Shown: piece after piece, positions 31,920 to 45,600 of the stretch
Numbering within the stretch: position 1 is the first letter of the stretch
Layout: every line of letters starts with the position of its first letter
From: Edaphochlamys debaryana
Taxonomy: Eukaryota > Chlorophyta > Chlorophyceae > Chlamydomonadales
Assembly (NCBI GenBank): GCA_016858145.1
Contig: JAEHOE010000032.1
Span: 496,001-560,000, forward strand
Reading direction: 5' to 3'
DNA length: 64,000 nucleotides
Program-made: the position numbers and the translations under genes
The notes under the pieces: generated by a model
Database searches by the model: none
What the model was told of the DNA's origin: nothing
Seen by the model: the letters and a program-made list of their open reading frames with translations, nothing else

Positions 31920-34900
31920 ACAAGTGCGGTAGAGGCAGGGCGGGGCACTGCGGAGTGCGGGGCGGGGCGGGCGGGCGCCGAGCACCTGGCACTCAGGGGC
32001 GGCCTGGAGTGCGAGGTCACTCGGGACGGGCAACGCAAAAAACTGGAGCCTGGCACAAGCAACCCGCTGAGGCATTTGTGTTTCGCGTTGCTGCTGCTGC
32101 CGCCTTTGCGTGCAGCTGTGGAGAGTGCTGTGAGGCCTTGGAGCGTTCCACTGCGCCGGACGGAGGATACAAGGAACAGCTCGAGGAATGTCAACAGGGT
32201 GTGCACTTGGAGCACGAGCATGATGAGGCGGACTCGGCGCACGTTTGTTTTGACCCAGATTGATAAATGCGCACGCATAGTGAGCTGTTGTCTGACAGAG
32301 AAGGCTTTGGGAGTCCTTGCTGGAAAGCAAGCCGCAGGCCGGTCATGGCCCCAAAGCTTATCCCAATCAACCATTGCTGGCTTGGACTTTTGTTGGGCTG
32401 CCGTGCAGCCTCGGGCGGGTGGATGGGCTTGCTCCCCACGCCCAGCCCGCGCGTCCATGTGATGCTGTTTGCTCATTCTTATTGCAGTTTATTGGGGCTA
32501 AGGGCCCCACAGCAGCGACGGAGGGGAAGTGTGAGCGGGTGGGGGGTGGGCGGTGCGTGGGCATCTTCACTCTCCACACTCCATGGGCACCGAACCCAAC
32601 CCGCCAAGTCTGACTGTGACGAATTCTCAGAGGTTCCAAACCATGGCGGCGCGGCCCACGGGCCCCGCCCGTTTTCGTGGTTTGAGGAGAGAAAGTCACC
32701 TTTGCTTTGGGCTGGTGGGCCCGAGCGCCCGACGCGGTTGCACATTGCCTTCCTCCTTGCTTGGGCTGGTAATCAAGGGCATAACCGGTACCCATATTCA
32801 TAATCTGCGTCTTGGTGTGCGCTGTGGACTCTCATTGGCTCCTCATGAGCACGATTGCGGTACTCCGGAGATGCCCATTCGCAGGGCGGCCACGGAAGTG
32901 GAGGGTTGACGAGTCGTACAGGGTCGTACCACCCCACGTCTGCCCTGTCTTGCCATGCCTCGGCTGGCACTGGGCCTCATGCAAGATCCTCACATTCCTC
33001 ACGCTTTGCTGCGTACTCCATGCCATGCACACTTCAGTTCCATTGAGTGCAATGCTGTCAGCTGTCTCCCGTGCGAACCAGACACCGTGCGAACCAGACA
33101 GGGGGGGGCAGGAACGAAACCCACGGACACCATGCCCCAAAACCCCTGGACCCCCCCCGACCGACGACCGACCGACCCGTACAGTGTACAACACTGTCGT
33201 ACAAGGCCTTCCTGTACACCAATTTAAGCCGTTCCTGTATCTATGTGCTCCTTCTTGCGTGCTCTATCGCTGGGCGCACACACCATGGTCGGCTGCCCAA
33301 GTTGGCCGGGAGCCATTGACCATGCCATGGACTCCGACCCGTCCATTGACCGTCAGCTCAGGACTGAGGGGCGATGCTATGACCGTGCTGGACATATAAT
33401 GCGCGGGTTGCAAGCTTGCGGGTGGCGGTGGACTTCGGGAGCACCGGGGTGACGGCCTGGGGTAGCGACGTGTGCGTCGAAGGGTTGCCATGCCGACATG
33501 TCCCGACCCGCGGGCACTGCTGGAAGGGGTTGAATGGCCCGCCCACATACGGCCATGCCTGTTACACGCTGAGGGCATGCTTTACGATGCCGGAGAGTGC
33601 CCTGGGCCGCTGGAACAAAATCCAAGCGACCCCTTTGACAAAACCCACCGGGCCCCCCCCACCGACGACCGACCGAGAACTTTGCCCCCCCATAACTTCG
33701 CTTTAAAACCTCCGTTTTCATTTCTGAGACCGGATTTGGGCTCCTCTCCGCAAGCACCATCCAGATGAGGCATGGTGTCATTTTCGGAAAGATCTGCCCC
33801 CCCCCTGAACCAGACCCGCAGGAGACCCGCAGACCTTCGGGGCCGAAACTGAGGCCGCGCGTGGTGGGCTGCGCCCTTTGGCACGGCTCACAGGTGGCTT
33901 TAAGGTGTCTGCACCTCGCATCCGGGGCACATCCGGCCAGGTCGGCCTCACGGCCCTGCGCAGCGCGGACGGGGGCGCTGATGGTGTCTCCGCGGGGAAG
34001 CTTGGGGGGCGATGGAGAGTTACAGTGTGGGGGCGTGGGGATTGGGTGGAGTTTGCTCGGACTAGAGGGCTAGTGGGTTCCGGCGCTACGAGCGACACGA
34101 CGCCTCACTCTTTGGCTGTGTGCCTCAGCCGCGAGTGGGAGCGAGTCGGCTTTCAGCGGAGCGAACCGATGGCGCCATCCAATCTGCGCGTGGTGTTCGG
34201 GTACGCCGATGGAGGCAGACGATCAGCTAAATGCCAGAACCTGATTATTCTGGCCTCGGCGCTGTGGTTACTGCAGACGCTGGGCTCGAACTCGCAGTCG
34301 CAAATGTCGAGTACAAGTTTACCCCCAGCGACCGCCGCCAGCAGGCAGCTGTGCTAATCGTCTATTGCGCTTACAGTTGCAGTGGAGAGATTAATGCCAG
34401 TCGGTCAGGACGTATGCTCCCGGTTTAGAGCCCGCGGGACCTGTACTCGCTAACCGCCGCACCTTTAGGGCCCCCCAACCCGCGCTCCCCTGCCTGCTGC
34501 CTGGACCCCTGACCTCAGCCTCAACGCGCCACAATTGCGGGTCTTCTCCTGCAATGACCGAGCAACCGACGTCAGGAGCGAGGGGTGCCTGGTACACGGC
34601 AGCGGGGGCACGGGGGGGACGGAGGGGCACGCTGCGGGGACGGCCCCCTGACCCCGCGGACTGCGTACGTCCCCAACCTAGGCAGGCTCAAGCATGTCAT
34701 GCCTTGGTGAGCATGTGCATGACCGGCCTGTGGTAGGATGGGCTCCCGCCGGCACCATCAGCTGCGCTCTGTGCTCTCCGCTAACCGACATGCACAAGCT
34801 GACGTACCGTAACACCTCTACGGCACCCCTGCGCGCCGGCATCCGCGACATATTCCAAATTCTTCCCGACGCTCTATCGGCCTAGCCCGCGCCTCGATGG

Positions 34901-35150
34901 TGGCCCATCCGAGGCGAAAATTCCGACTGTAAATGCCGACTCTCGTCCCATCTCGACCGCATATAAGAAGCTCGGAGATCACTGCAGTGAGGTAGAATAG
35001 ACATACTTCAGTATATAGCGACATTGGTGTGAGTTGCCGCGACGATAGCAGGCTTCCTTGCTTGCGCGCGTGGCCCGGGTGGGCCCGCCCCCAGCTATTC
35101 GGAATTCGGTAAAGCTCAAGGCACGAATCCCCCTTCCTTTCGGCAGAGCG
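31920..35150. other. Intergenic region between the two paralogues
   Basis: 3.2 kb of lower-GC sequence with no gene that can be supported. Two related stretches ending in CCCCCCCC(G)ACCGACGACCGACCGA lie at 33151-33177 and 33651-33676, preceded in both by an AAAACCC...GG context. They may be remnants of a dispersed repeat. No relic of a third paralogue was found. Confidence 0.5.
34962..34967 (+). promoter_or_regulatory. TATA-like element of secreted protein gene 2
   Basis: TATAAG 184 bp upstream of the ATG at 35151, in the same relative place as the TATAAA of the paralogue. Confidence 0.55.
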
Positions 35151-37509
35151 ATGGCACTGCGGAGCTCAGTCCTGACGCTCGCGCTGCTCGCGGGCGTGGC
35201 CCTCCTGACGCCTGCATCGGCGTACCATGGCTGGTGCGAGAGAGAGGCAGCGGGCGTCGCAGCGTAGCAAGATCGCCTGTCCATCTACGCCACATTTTAG
35301 AACGGCTCGAAGGGTGCCTCGGAAGGCACAACCAGCTATTCGAACGCCACCCCGCTTATCCCGCTCGCTCGGTCCTCTCGCGCAGCGACGGCTCGGGCCC
35401 CTGCGAGCGCGACAAGCAGATCCTCGACGTGCCGGAGCTCACGGAGGATTTCCAGGTGGGAAGCTCACAGGTGGCAGTTGATGGTTTTAGCCGCTGCTGG
35501 GGCGCATACATGTCTGCCATCGGCTGTGCCGCCGCGACTACTGGCCAGCTGGCTCACACCCCAGGCACGGCGCAGTCGAGGTCGCGGTGCTTCTGCGCCA
35601 CACGCCTTGCTTGCTGTCCCGTCCCCTGCGTGACCCGGTTCACCCACCGATCCCCATCAATGGCTCCCCAGTTCGAGGTTCGCAACGTGTACACCAACCG
35701 CCAGCGTGGTGCGCGCCTGAACATCTTCATCAAGTGAGAAGACGCTGCGCTAGGAGGGCTTTGCGGGCCTTCTGGGAACTGACGGAACGCGGGGCAGACT
35801 AGCAGGCAGCTGAGGACGGAGGGGAACTGCCCTGCCTAGACTACAGAGGAGCGGGGCGGGGTCATACATCAAGGGGTCACCGTAAGCGTGGGTGCCTACC
35901 CATCCAGCCGCGAGCCGCCATCGTCTACCCCGGGCGGATCTCTAGGGACCCCGAGGGTTGCCGTATGTCTGCCACATGTTGCCGTTTGAGGGGCGTGTAT
36001 GCAGCCCTGCCTCGCCTTCTTCCCCATTCATTCTCCGACCCCTTGTCCTTGTCGCACAGCTGCTTGACACGACACCTCTTCTCCACGTCTTGCCCCCCTC
36101 CTTCCGTACAGGTTCCGGTACTACACCAACAAGGTTGCATCGTACTACAGCACCGAGACGGGGTGAGCAGGGCCGTACCGGTGCCGAAGGAAGTCCTGGC
36201 GCCCTGAGAGATCCGCGCTTGCTACCCTCGCCCTCATGCCATGCGTTCCATGCATTCCTCCGTCCCCGCCACGCACTGTCGCTTGCGCCGTGAGCGACCG
36301 GGACCTCTCAACCAACCCCACGCACCCTCGCCCACTCACCTTACCCTCTGACCCTACCCCCTCTGCCCCCTGCCCCCTACCCCCTACCCCCTCGACCCCC
36401 ACCGCAACCCTCCAGCACCTTTGACTACCGCGACCTCAACCCCATCATCAATGAGTACCTCCCCGCCGGCGGCGGCAACCTGTCCCGCGACGTCTTCTGG
36501 GAGGTGGTCAACCGCGAGATGAGCAAGGCCATCTGGCGGGCCATGCCCATCCAGGGTCTGTCTGTGCGCCTGGAGGTGCAGGTGAGGGGTCGAAGGGGGG
36601 TGGAGGGGGGGTGGAGGGCCGCGTGCCGCGTGTTGTGTGCGTGGGCGGGTGGGGCCGGGGGGTGGGGACCAAGACAACTGTCCAGGCTCACAGGAGAGCG
36701 GCGGGGGGCAATGGCAGATTCGACACAGCACGTACCCGAGCGCGTCGAGCAATCCACTCCCGATGCCCCGAGGCTGATTGGGCCGACCCCCTGCCCTCCC
36801 CCTCGCCGCCACGCTCTCCCCTCAGGGCATGTCTTCTGGCGGCATCGCCTCCCACCGCGCCTCCACGGTGACCATGGGCAACATGGAGCCCTGGTACTCG
36901 ATGACCAACAACTTCCCCGGCTGCGACGGCATGAGGTGGGGACTGGGGAGGGGTCGGGTTTGGAGCACGAGTGCAGGGCAAGAAAGCGAGTGCGCCAGCG
37001 AGCGGGGTCGGGGTGGTGGAGGGTGCGGCACGGCGCCACGGCACGGGGGTAGCAGGGGCCCCGAGAGTTCTGGCCATCCAAGGACGACGAGCACGCGGAC
37101 CGACGGACGGGCCCTCCTGTGGACGGATGCCCAGCTGGAGCACATGCAGCTCAGCCTGGAAGATGGCCCTATGCATGCATGCAGCTGCTTGCACACACCT
37201 GCTTCTGAGTTCTGACTTACCGGTATCCTCCTCCTCCTCCTCTCCCCCAGGAAAGCTTTGTTGAGGGCGTGAGCCCGCGGGCTGTGCCGAGGTGCTGTCA
37301 AGCACGTTTGGGCACTGGTGTAACTCACTCACTCACTCCCACCCCCCCCCGTGCCGCTCCACAGCACCACCAAGGGCAACCGCGCCTGCGCCATCAACCC
37401 CACCTGGTCCCAGGACGATGACGAGACGAAGGCCCCTACCCTGTCCCCCATCTCGGACGCTAAGGCCGGGAAGCACGACAAGCCCACAAAGTGCGACACT
37501 TGCGCCTAA
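35151..37509 (+). CDS. Secreted protein of unknown family, paralogue 2
   Basis: Seven exons: 35151-35233, 35386-35455, 35672-35733, 36112-36162, 36416-36581, 36826-36935 and 37365-37509. Every exon has exactly the same length and phase as in the upstream paralogue, and the product is again 228 residues. Signal peptide: MALRSSVLTLALLAGVALLT, then PASA. The cysteines and the motifs YTNRQRGAR, DVFWEVVNREM, GMSSGGI and KAGKHDKPTKCDTCA are conserved. Introns share only their borders and differ in sequence and length, so the duplication is old compared with the hemoglobin array. The stretch after GNRAC is the most divergent region (acidic, WSQDDDET). Function unknown. Confidence 0.88.
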
Positions 37510-39668
37510 TCGGCTGCCGAGGAGCCCAAACACCAGGGGGCGACATCGGGCCTGGGGGCCGCTGCTGCGTGCCTGGTAGGTGCCAGCGATCGAGGAGCCC
37601 GAGGTGACCCGGGCAGCGGCCGTGTGGAGGTGGTCGTGGCGGAGCGGTGGGAGGAGGTGGAGGGGTGGAGGGGTGGAGGGGAGGAGCTGGGGTCGGACTC
37701 AAGCTATTAGTATCTGCTGCTCAATCCTCAACGCTGCCTAAGTATTCAAAGGTTAGCACGTGATCGACTCATCTGCCTCCTTGCTCGGCGTACGGTGCCC
37801 ATTGCCTGGGGGCTGTGAATACAGGGCCCGGCCGCGCGGGCTTCCATGATACCTCAACAGATAGATAGGGCGATCAATGAAGACCGTGCAAGCGCGCGGT
37901 TAGTCGGGATACTCAAGATCTGACATCGTACGTACTCTGCCTCCGTGAGGGAGTGTGATCCTGTGATGGACGTGTGTGTGCTCCCTCATTCGTTGAGAGA
38001 GTGATTGTGTGTGATCCCCATGTATGATCCTGAGATCCTGGCTGTATTCACGGCTACCGGTACTGGTAGCCCAGGCAGCCTGGGCCCAAGGGGATGCTCC
38101 CGGGCTTATATCCTGAACGTAGTGATCTTCTTTCTTGTGCCGGGAGTGCTGCAGCGCCCCGCAGAAGGCGTGCCAGCCTTCTATACAGCGCAGCTGAACT
38201 ACCATGTGTAATCCCGTTGGAAGCAAGTACGTCCCATCTTCCTACCACTTCGTTGCCTGACGCGTCGCACTGCCAGCTGGGGGGCCAGACCCGGAGCACG
38301 TTGCCTAGCCTGCTTTGCCCCCTGATCCCGCCGGGCCTACGGGCGCGTCCCCGCGTCTGCGCGTACAGCTCCGCGTAGTGCTACTTAGCCTTGTTGCTTG
38401 TGCGCCCTGCCCGCCTGTTGTTCACCTTCAGTGGCTTGACTCGTCGCATTGCGTCCTGGTAGGTACCACATCCTGTTGCCCGGATCCACCAGCCTGGATC
38501 CCCACAGCCCCATGTCATCGGATCCAGCAGCCTCGCTCCGCTGTCTGTTGGTCGGAGGCCGTTGGTCTTGGAGTGGCCCCCGTCCATCTCCCAAATCCAG
38601 CCAGTTACAAAGCAATAGCTTATTAGACGATCCAAGTACGCCAACGTGGGCTTGTGCATGCCGGCAAACCGGAAGGCAGTCGCCTGCAAACCGTCAGACG
38701 GGCAGCTCCATTGCTCAAAAGACGCCTCAATGCCAGCTCGTGCCTGCGCCAAAGCGAAGGGCGCTCTTGTGGACTGCTCGGTGCCCAAGCTCGCCTAAGC
38801 CCAGCCAGGCAAACACGTTGATAGACGCTTCACACCCGCAGGGCCCACCGAGCCCCAAGACGCACCACAGGCCCACAAAGCCCCCCCAGTCCCCGCCGTC
38901 TGCCCACAAAGCACCTTAGCGCCGCCCTTAGCGTCGGAACTCTGTAGCCCCACCTCCCCGTGCATGAGAACCCGTGCAAGATGCCCCAGCCACCCACAAT
39001 GCCCCTGCTTAGACACACCCGTTGCTCTCTTGCCCCAACTCCCTCGTGCATCACACACACCCCTGCGCCCGTCACAACTGCTCTCCCCGCTACCTCCCAC
39101 CGCCCGGGCCAGGCAAAACCGATCGACGCGTGCCAAAACCCCGACGGGCGGTAAAACTCTGCTCACTTTTCTTGCGCAAGTTGCGCCGCCGAACGCCCCC
39201 GCCCCGGGGCTCAAAACGCTTCGGCCAAAGGATTGAATAATCTAGCGCGCTTCTCTCTCTGTTGCGACAAGGCCCAAGGCTCCCTCGCTTTGACCTGGGG
39301 CACTGTGCACCGTCTCTCGCAACGCCCCCGTTCACGAAGTGTGAACTCCTGCCCTCCAACCTGTGGGCGTGCCGCCCTCCCTCACGGACCAAAATTGCAG
39401 GGCTCAAAGCAAAAGGTACACTGCAGGCACCCGAGTGGGGCCCCGCCGGCAAGACGCTTTCTTCCTCTCCTACAGCGGCCAGCAACCCGTCACCAGCAGG
39501 CTGAAGGCGTGCTGCCACGACCCTCGATTCCCAACCGCGACCCCGCTGGGGGGGCCCTGTCTGCCGCCCCTTCCAAGGCCGCATGACGCCGTGGATGAGG
39601 GCCGTCCAAGGCGGCGAGATGGAGCTGCCACAACCCTCGGCGCGGCTCCCTTGCCACACGTGACCCCT
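37510..39668. other. Convergent intergenic region
   Basis: Lies between the ends of the plus-strand secreted-protein gene and the minus-strand starch synthase. It should hold both 3' UTRs; TTACA at 38605-38609 is a minus-strand TGTAA about 1.06 kb past the starch-synthase stop. A minus-strand open stretch at about 38380-38790 has no early ATG and no similarity I recognise. Confidence 0.5.
38207..38211 (+). terminator. TGTAA polyadenylation motif
   Basis: TGTAA 698 bp downstream of the stop of paralogue 2. Plausible end of a long 3' UTR. Confidence 0.4.
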
Positions 39669-42600
39669 CTAGGGGGGCGAGATGGAGCGGTACACGTCCA
39701 CGTAGCTCTTGGCGGACTTGCCCCAGCTGCGGGGGGGGGGGGGGAAGGGGGGGGGCGAGACCGGGGAAGGTGGGCGAGGAGGATGAGGCGATGGGGGGAG
39801 GGGTGAGGCCGCCGGGGATGGACGTCGTCACCCTCGCCCTCGCCCTCGCCCTCTCCCGCCGGGATGCTCGCACCCGCGCGCCCGGCCCCAAGCCAGGCTC
39901 TGCGCAGCCGCCCGCCACCCCCTCCCCCCCCCCCACCCCCCCCACCCCCTCCCCCACCCCCACCCCACCTGACGTCCAGGCGCATGTTGTCCTGCGCCAG
40001 CGCCGCCCAGCGGCTGGGCTGCGCCGCGTACAGCTCCAGGGCCCGGTCCAGGGCGCCGTGCAGGGAGGGGTCGTCGGCGCCGTCGAAGGTGAAGCCGTTG
40101 CGGGCGCCCGAGCCGGGGGGGGCGTGGTCCAGGTCAAACACCGTGTCGGCCAGGCCGCCGGTCCTGGTGGGGGGTGGGGGTGGGGGGGAGGGGGAGAGGG
40201 GGGAGAGGGAGGGAGGGGGGTCGCGGAGGAGGAGGGGAGCGCTTTGGGCCAATTTCGCGACACCCGCTTGTACGAGATCCCACCCCAGATCACGGCCGAG
40301 ATCTGCTTGGCGGCACGTCCTTCCCCACGCCCCGACACACCCCCGCCTGCTCACCGGCGCACCAGCGGCACCGCGCCGTAGCGGAGCGCAATCATCTGGG
40401 GAGGGCGCAGGGGAGGGGGCAGGGAGCGTTGCGGTTCGGCTGGCAGCGGGTGGCGAGACCACCCTGCCCCTCCCCTCCGCACCATCACTCGCGCGCCAGC
40501 CTCCATCCCAGCCTCGGCACGAGCTGTGAAGCCCGCCGCCCTGCCTCCCAGTGCCCCCCCTCCCCCACACCCCCCAGCCCCACCCCCCAACACCCCCACC
40601 CCCCCGCCCCGCTACACAATCGCCCCCACACACAGCCGCACCTGCGTGAGGCCGCATGGCTCGAACATGGAGGGCACCACCACCACGTCGGCGGCTGCGT
40701 AGATCTGGTGCGCCAGGCGCTCAGAGTACATGATCTTGAGCCTGACAGGGGCGGGGAGGAAGGGGGGGAGGAGGGGGGGAGGGAAAGAAAGGGGGAGCGC
40801 GTGCTTGGTGCTTGCGGCCCCTGCCTACGACCTCCCTCCCTCTGCCCCCCTCGCCCGCCCCCCTCACCCCCCACCCCGTCCTCCGCCTTCTCGCCCCTGC
40901 CCCCCCCCCCCAACCTGCAGTTGGGGTGATCCTTGAACTGCCCCTCCGCCAGGCCCCTGAACACGGGGTCGCTGTGCCCGGAGCCCAGCAGCACGAACTG
41001 CCCCCCCCGCTCCACGGTGCGGAAGAGCGCGGCCTTGATCAGGTGGATGCCCTGGGGGTTGTTGTGGGAGGGGCGGAGGGGTGAGGGTGAGGGGAGCAGG
41101 GGAGGAAGGGGTTGAGTTTCGATTGCTCCGCGCTCCCACCACTCCACCCCACCGCACCCCACCCCCTTAGCCTCTCAGCTCCAAGCACCCAACCGTATCC
41201 CCTGCACGCACACCTTTTGCGGCACCAGGCGGGACACCACCGCCACCAGGGGCTTCTTGGGGTCCACCTCCAGGCCCAGGCCCTGACAGGGGGGGGGGAC
41301 GGGAGGGGGAGGGGGAAAGGGGGGGACGAGGGAGGGTTACAGAGCAGGGGGAGCACCACAACCCATGTGTCGTGTGCACAGCGGGAGCGCCAAACTCTGT
41401 GGAGAGGGGGAGGGGGGCGCGAGCCCTCCTTCTGCCGCCCAGCCAGGACCCCGCCCGCCCCCTCACCTCCTGCAGGAAGCGCTTGCACAGCGCCTTGCCC
41501 GCGGGCCGGTCTGCGGGTACGGCAGCGTACGGCAGGGCGCACGCGGGTTACCGAAAGAAGCCAGTCGAGTCGTCAGTGAGCGACAAGCGCACCCTGGCCC
41601 CCACACCCGGGTTCGGGGGTCTGTGCCCTCGCGCAACCCGCCCTCTCACCCGTGCCCCCGGGCTACCCTGCAGTAGCAGGCCCCCCCCCCCTTCCCACGG
41701 CCCCCCACTCCAGCCCCCTCCTCTCCCCGCGCACCCTTTTCCTCCATCCCCTCTTCTCCCCCCCCCCTCCCCTTTCCCCCCTCCCTCTCCCTCCGCCCCC
41801 CCCCCCCACCCGCGTCGAAGTTGGCCGCCAGCAGGGGGTCGGTGGCGGGGTTCCACTCCTCCGTGTCGATGCCGTTGAGGATGCCGTAGAACTTGTCAGA
41901 GAGCTGGGGGTGGGGGCCGTGGGGTGGGGGGGAAGGTGGGATGGATGGGTGTGTGTGTTGCTGAGCGGGATCGCGCCGAGGTGTGTGGATGGGTGGGAGG
42001 TTGGTGGGGTGGAGGGGGTGGAGGGAGGGGGTTGGGGAGTCGTTTCCTCGCTATCTCCCCGCCCAAAACTCCCCGGCCCCAGGCCCTCCCCAGCGTCGCC
42101 CGCACACCTCGGGGCGCGCAAAGGTGTTCCGCAGCCAGCCCGCCGCTCCGCCCGTCATGACCTCCCGTGCATAGGTGGGGGAGACCGTGGTGACGGCGTT
42201 GGCGTAGACGATGCCGCCCTGAGTGTTGGAGGGGGGTGGGCGGTGTGGGCGGTGTGAGGTGGAGGTGTGAGAGGGGGCGCACCGATTCATTAATGTAATC
42301 CCGCCCGGGCCCTTCGTCCGGCCCCACGGCTCCCGGGCCCTCCAGGTGGCGAGGGGGGGGGCGCCATGCACGTGCGCGCGCGCTCCCGTCCACGCGCTGC
42401 GCTTCTCACACCCTTCCACGCCTCCCCGTACACCCCCTTCCATCCCGCCCCTAACACCCCCCCACACAAATACAGACTTGCCTTCATGAGGTTGAGCCGC
42501 TCCGGGTTGTGTCCGATGGTGCGCTCGTCCAGCGCCTTGTCGATGGTGGCGAAGGCCTCCCCGGGCACACCCGTGAAGGAGAACTCGTCCTGCCGGCACT

Positions 42601-45600
42601 CGCCTGAAGGGGGGGGGGATGGGTGGGTGGGTGTGTGGCGAGGGGACAGATGCGTGGGAGGCCGGGAGGGCAGCCGTGGAGGCGCATTTACAACGTGTGC
42701 GGGCATTCGACAGCCGCGACTGGCCCCGAGCTCTTTCTCCCCCCCTTTTCCTTCCCCTCCCTCCCCCTCCCTCCCCTTTCCCCTGCCCCTCCCCCCTCTC
42801 CCTCCCCCCCCCCCCACCCGTGTTGTCCATGTTGTGGATGGTGAGCATGACGCGGGTGCGGGAGGCGCCGGAGGGGTTGTACACGTCCCAGTACAGCAGC
42901 GCTGGGGGGGGAGGGTGGGGAGGGGGGAGGGGGGAGGGGGCCGGAGGTTAGGTGTGAGGGAGCTGCGCCCTCATGGCACTCCCACCCCATGTACTCCTAC
43001 CGCAACCGGAACGAGAGCCTAGCTTACTATCAGTACACTCCGTCCCGCACATCTCCCCAGTGCCCCCCTCGCACACTCCCCACAGCGCTCCCCATCCCCC
43101 AACCCCCCGCCCGACCCACATGCCGCCGCCGCGTGCCAGTCGTGCAGCTGCAGCACGTGCGGGTGCTGGTTGGACACACGCAGGTACTCCAGGCAGGCGC
43201 TGGGGGGGGGAGGGAGGGGGAGGGGGAGGAGGGTCGAGAGGAGGGAGAGGGGGAGGAGGGTTGAGAGGATGGAGAGGGGGACGAGTCGGATCGGGGGAGG
43301 AGACGGGTTGGGGTTGCGGCTTGGGCTGGGCTGGGCACCTTCGTAGCGCTCCCCCCGCTCCCCCCTCTCCGGCACGCTGCCGCCCCCTCACCGGCAGAAG
43401 TAGAGGTAGGCCTCCATCTCGTTGTACGAGCCGCCGTCTGGGGGGTGAGGAGGTGGAGGGGTGGAGGAAGGGCGCGGGCGCGGGCGTGAGGGACTGCCTT
43501 GAGGCCTCCTTGTGCCCTGTACGATTGCCCGCCCCCCCAGCCTCACACCCTTCCCGTCCTTCCCCTTCCACCACCCACAACCCCCCATCGACTCGCCCCC
43601 TCTGTCCCCCTGCCCCCCCCCTTTCCCGCCCCCCCAACACCCTCACAGATGCGGCCCCCCCGGAAGATGTTGCAGTTGGTGTCGTCCGCGGGCTTGAGCA
43701 GGAACACGGGGCAGCCTTGCACGCGGCCCCAGAAGACCGAGGTCTTGAGGGAGCCTGGGGGGTGGGGGGGTGGAGGGAGGGGGATGTGAGAGGCGGCGGC
43801 GTTGAGGGGGAGAGGAGAGGAGCCGGTTCCTGACAACGCCCTCCCGCGCCGGCCGAGGTCATGCCGCCCTCAGCCGGCACCGCTTTCCCTCCCTTGGCAG
43901 CCGCGTTCGGCCGCCTGTCGCGCTCGTCGACGCGGCTCGAGGGCTTGAGGCCAGCGGACCCTGCCACCGGTATCACGCCCCTCCCTCCCCTCCTAGCGGC
44001 ACTCACCGACCATGATCTCTCCGTCCCAGCGGTAGCCCTTGGGGACCTCGATGTCCATCTCGTGCTTGAGGCCCTCGATCTGGCCCTGAGGGGAGGGAAG
44101 AAGGGGGAAGAAGGGGGAAAGAAAAGGGAAGAAGGGTGTGTGTGTGGTTGCAACAGAACCGACCGTTGGTGCCCCCCAGCCCAAGTCGCGGCCGCAATCC
44201 TCTCTCCCTTGCCTTTGGCGAGCACACACTCATCCCCGGCATCCCTTCACCCCCCACCCCCACCTTGGGCAGGCACTCGTAGAAGGGCAGCATGACGGTA
44301 ACGAAATGGCCCCGGGCCAGGGCCGCCTTGGCCAGGCCGGTCACCACGTCGCCCAGGCCGCCAACCTGCAAGGGGGGGGAGGGGGGGAAGCAGGGGAAGG
44401 GGGGGAAGCAGGGGAGGGTGTGTTGGCAGGGGGGGGCGGGCGGGTTGGGCCGTGGCCCGAGTGCGAGATACCGAGGGCTGCAGGACAGCGAGGGCCCCCC
44501 CCTTCGTCCAAGCCCTCGTCCCAGCTCTACCCCTGTGCCCTTCCATCCCTGCAGGTGCAGTCGATTCGTGCCCGCCCCTGCCGTACGCCGTACCTTGGCG
44601 ATGGGCGCCATCTCAGCCGTGATGTGGATGATCTGGGTCGGAAGATCCAGAACGGGTGATAACAATGGTGTCAGCTCCCGACGACTCCGGTTAGGAAACA
44701 GGTTGCATGCGGCCCACGCCCGACCTTCATCGTGCTGCAATGGCTGGCACGGGCCCGTCCATGCATCCATGCATCCATGCGCCCATGCACCCATGCATCC
44801 ATGCGCCCATGCCAGCATGGCGCCTTGCACGCATGCACCCCTCGCTCTGACGTCCAGCTCGGCAGTCGCGGCAACGCGCAGTCGCGCCGACCCACATCGC
44901 CCGTCTTCCTCGACACCGGTCCGCCCATCCGCTGCCCAGACACCAGAGGCCGCGGCCCCTTCCCCATGATGCCCTCCCAACATGCGCCCAGCCCGAGCCC
45001 CCCAAGCGGCCCCCCCAGGACCCTCCCACACTCCGCAAGGCCCCCACGCCCCTCCGGACCCTACTACTCCCCCAGGTCCCGTGCCTCCCCCCTTCACCCC
45101 ACGTGTTGCCGTACTCACGTGCTGGGCCTGGGCGTCCCGCTCCACCACGGGGGGGTCGGCGGCGCCGCCCTCGAGGGGGGCGGGCTCTGTGCGGGGGGCG
45201 CGCTCCCAAAAGGCCTCCCCGGGCTTGGGCCAGAGGATGCCGCCATCCACGCTGGGGGAGGCCTGCGTGGGGGCCGGGACGGAAGTTGGGAATGGGGCAG
45301 GGGTTGAGGTTGGAATTGGGACGTGCAGTTGGGATGTGGAGGGCAAGGTTGGGGCAGGGGCAGGAGGGTGGAAAGGGGCGCGGGGAGTAGGGTTCGTGGA
45401 GGGCCCCCAGCCATGTGGGTCGGGCTCCCGTATCCCTGGATCGTAGCCGGTCAGCCCAGGCAGCAAAAGCTCGACGCATCAGCCCATGCAGCCCGATCAA
45501 ATTAGCTCGGCAGTGTCTTGTGTGTGGCTACAGTAGCGCTTAGTGGGCGACCGGACCCCCGGGTGCCTTGACCTGGCGCCTGGCGCCTTGAATCCCGTCT

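Noticed and set aside
34270..34310. GAGTTCGAGCCC on the minus strand, resembling a tRNA T-loop
   Set aside because: The flanks do not form a 5-bp T stem and no acceptor stem or anticodon arm can be drawn.
32000..35150. Possible third copy of the secreted paralogue between the two genes
   Set aside because: No YTNRQRGAR, FWEVVNREM or KCDxCA coding sequence was found on either strand.
38381..38788. 135-codon minus-strand open frame
   Set aside because: No ATG in its first third, no splice sites and no similarity; it lies in the probable 3' UTR overlap of two convergent genes.
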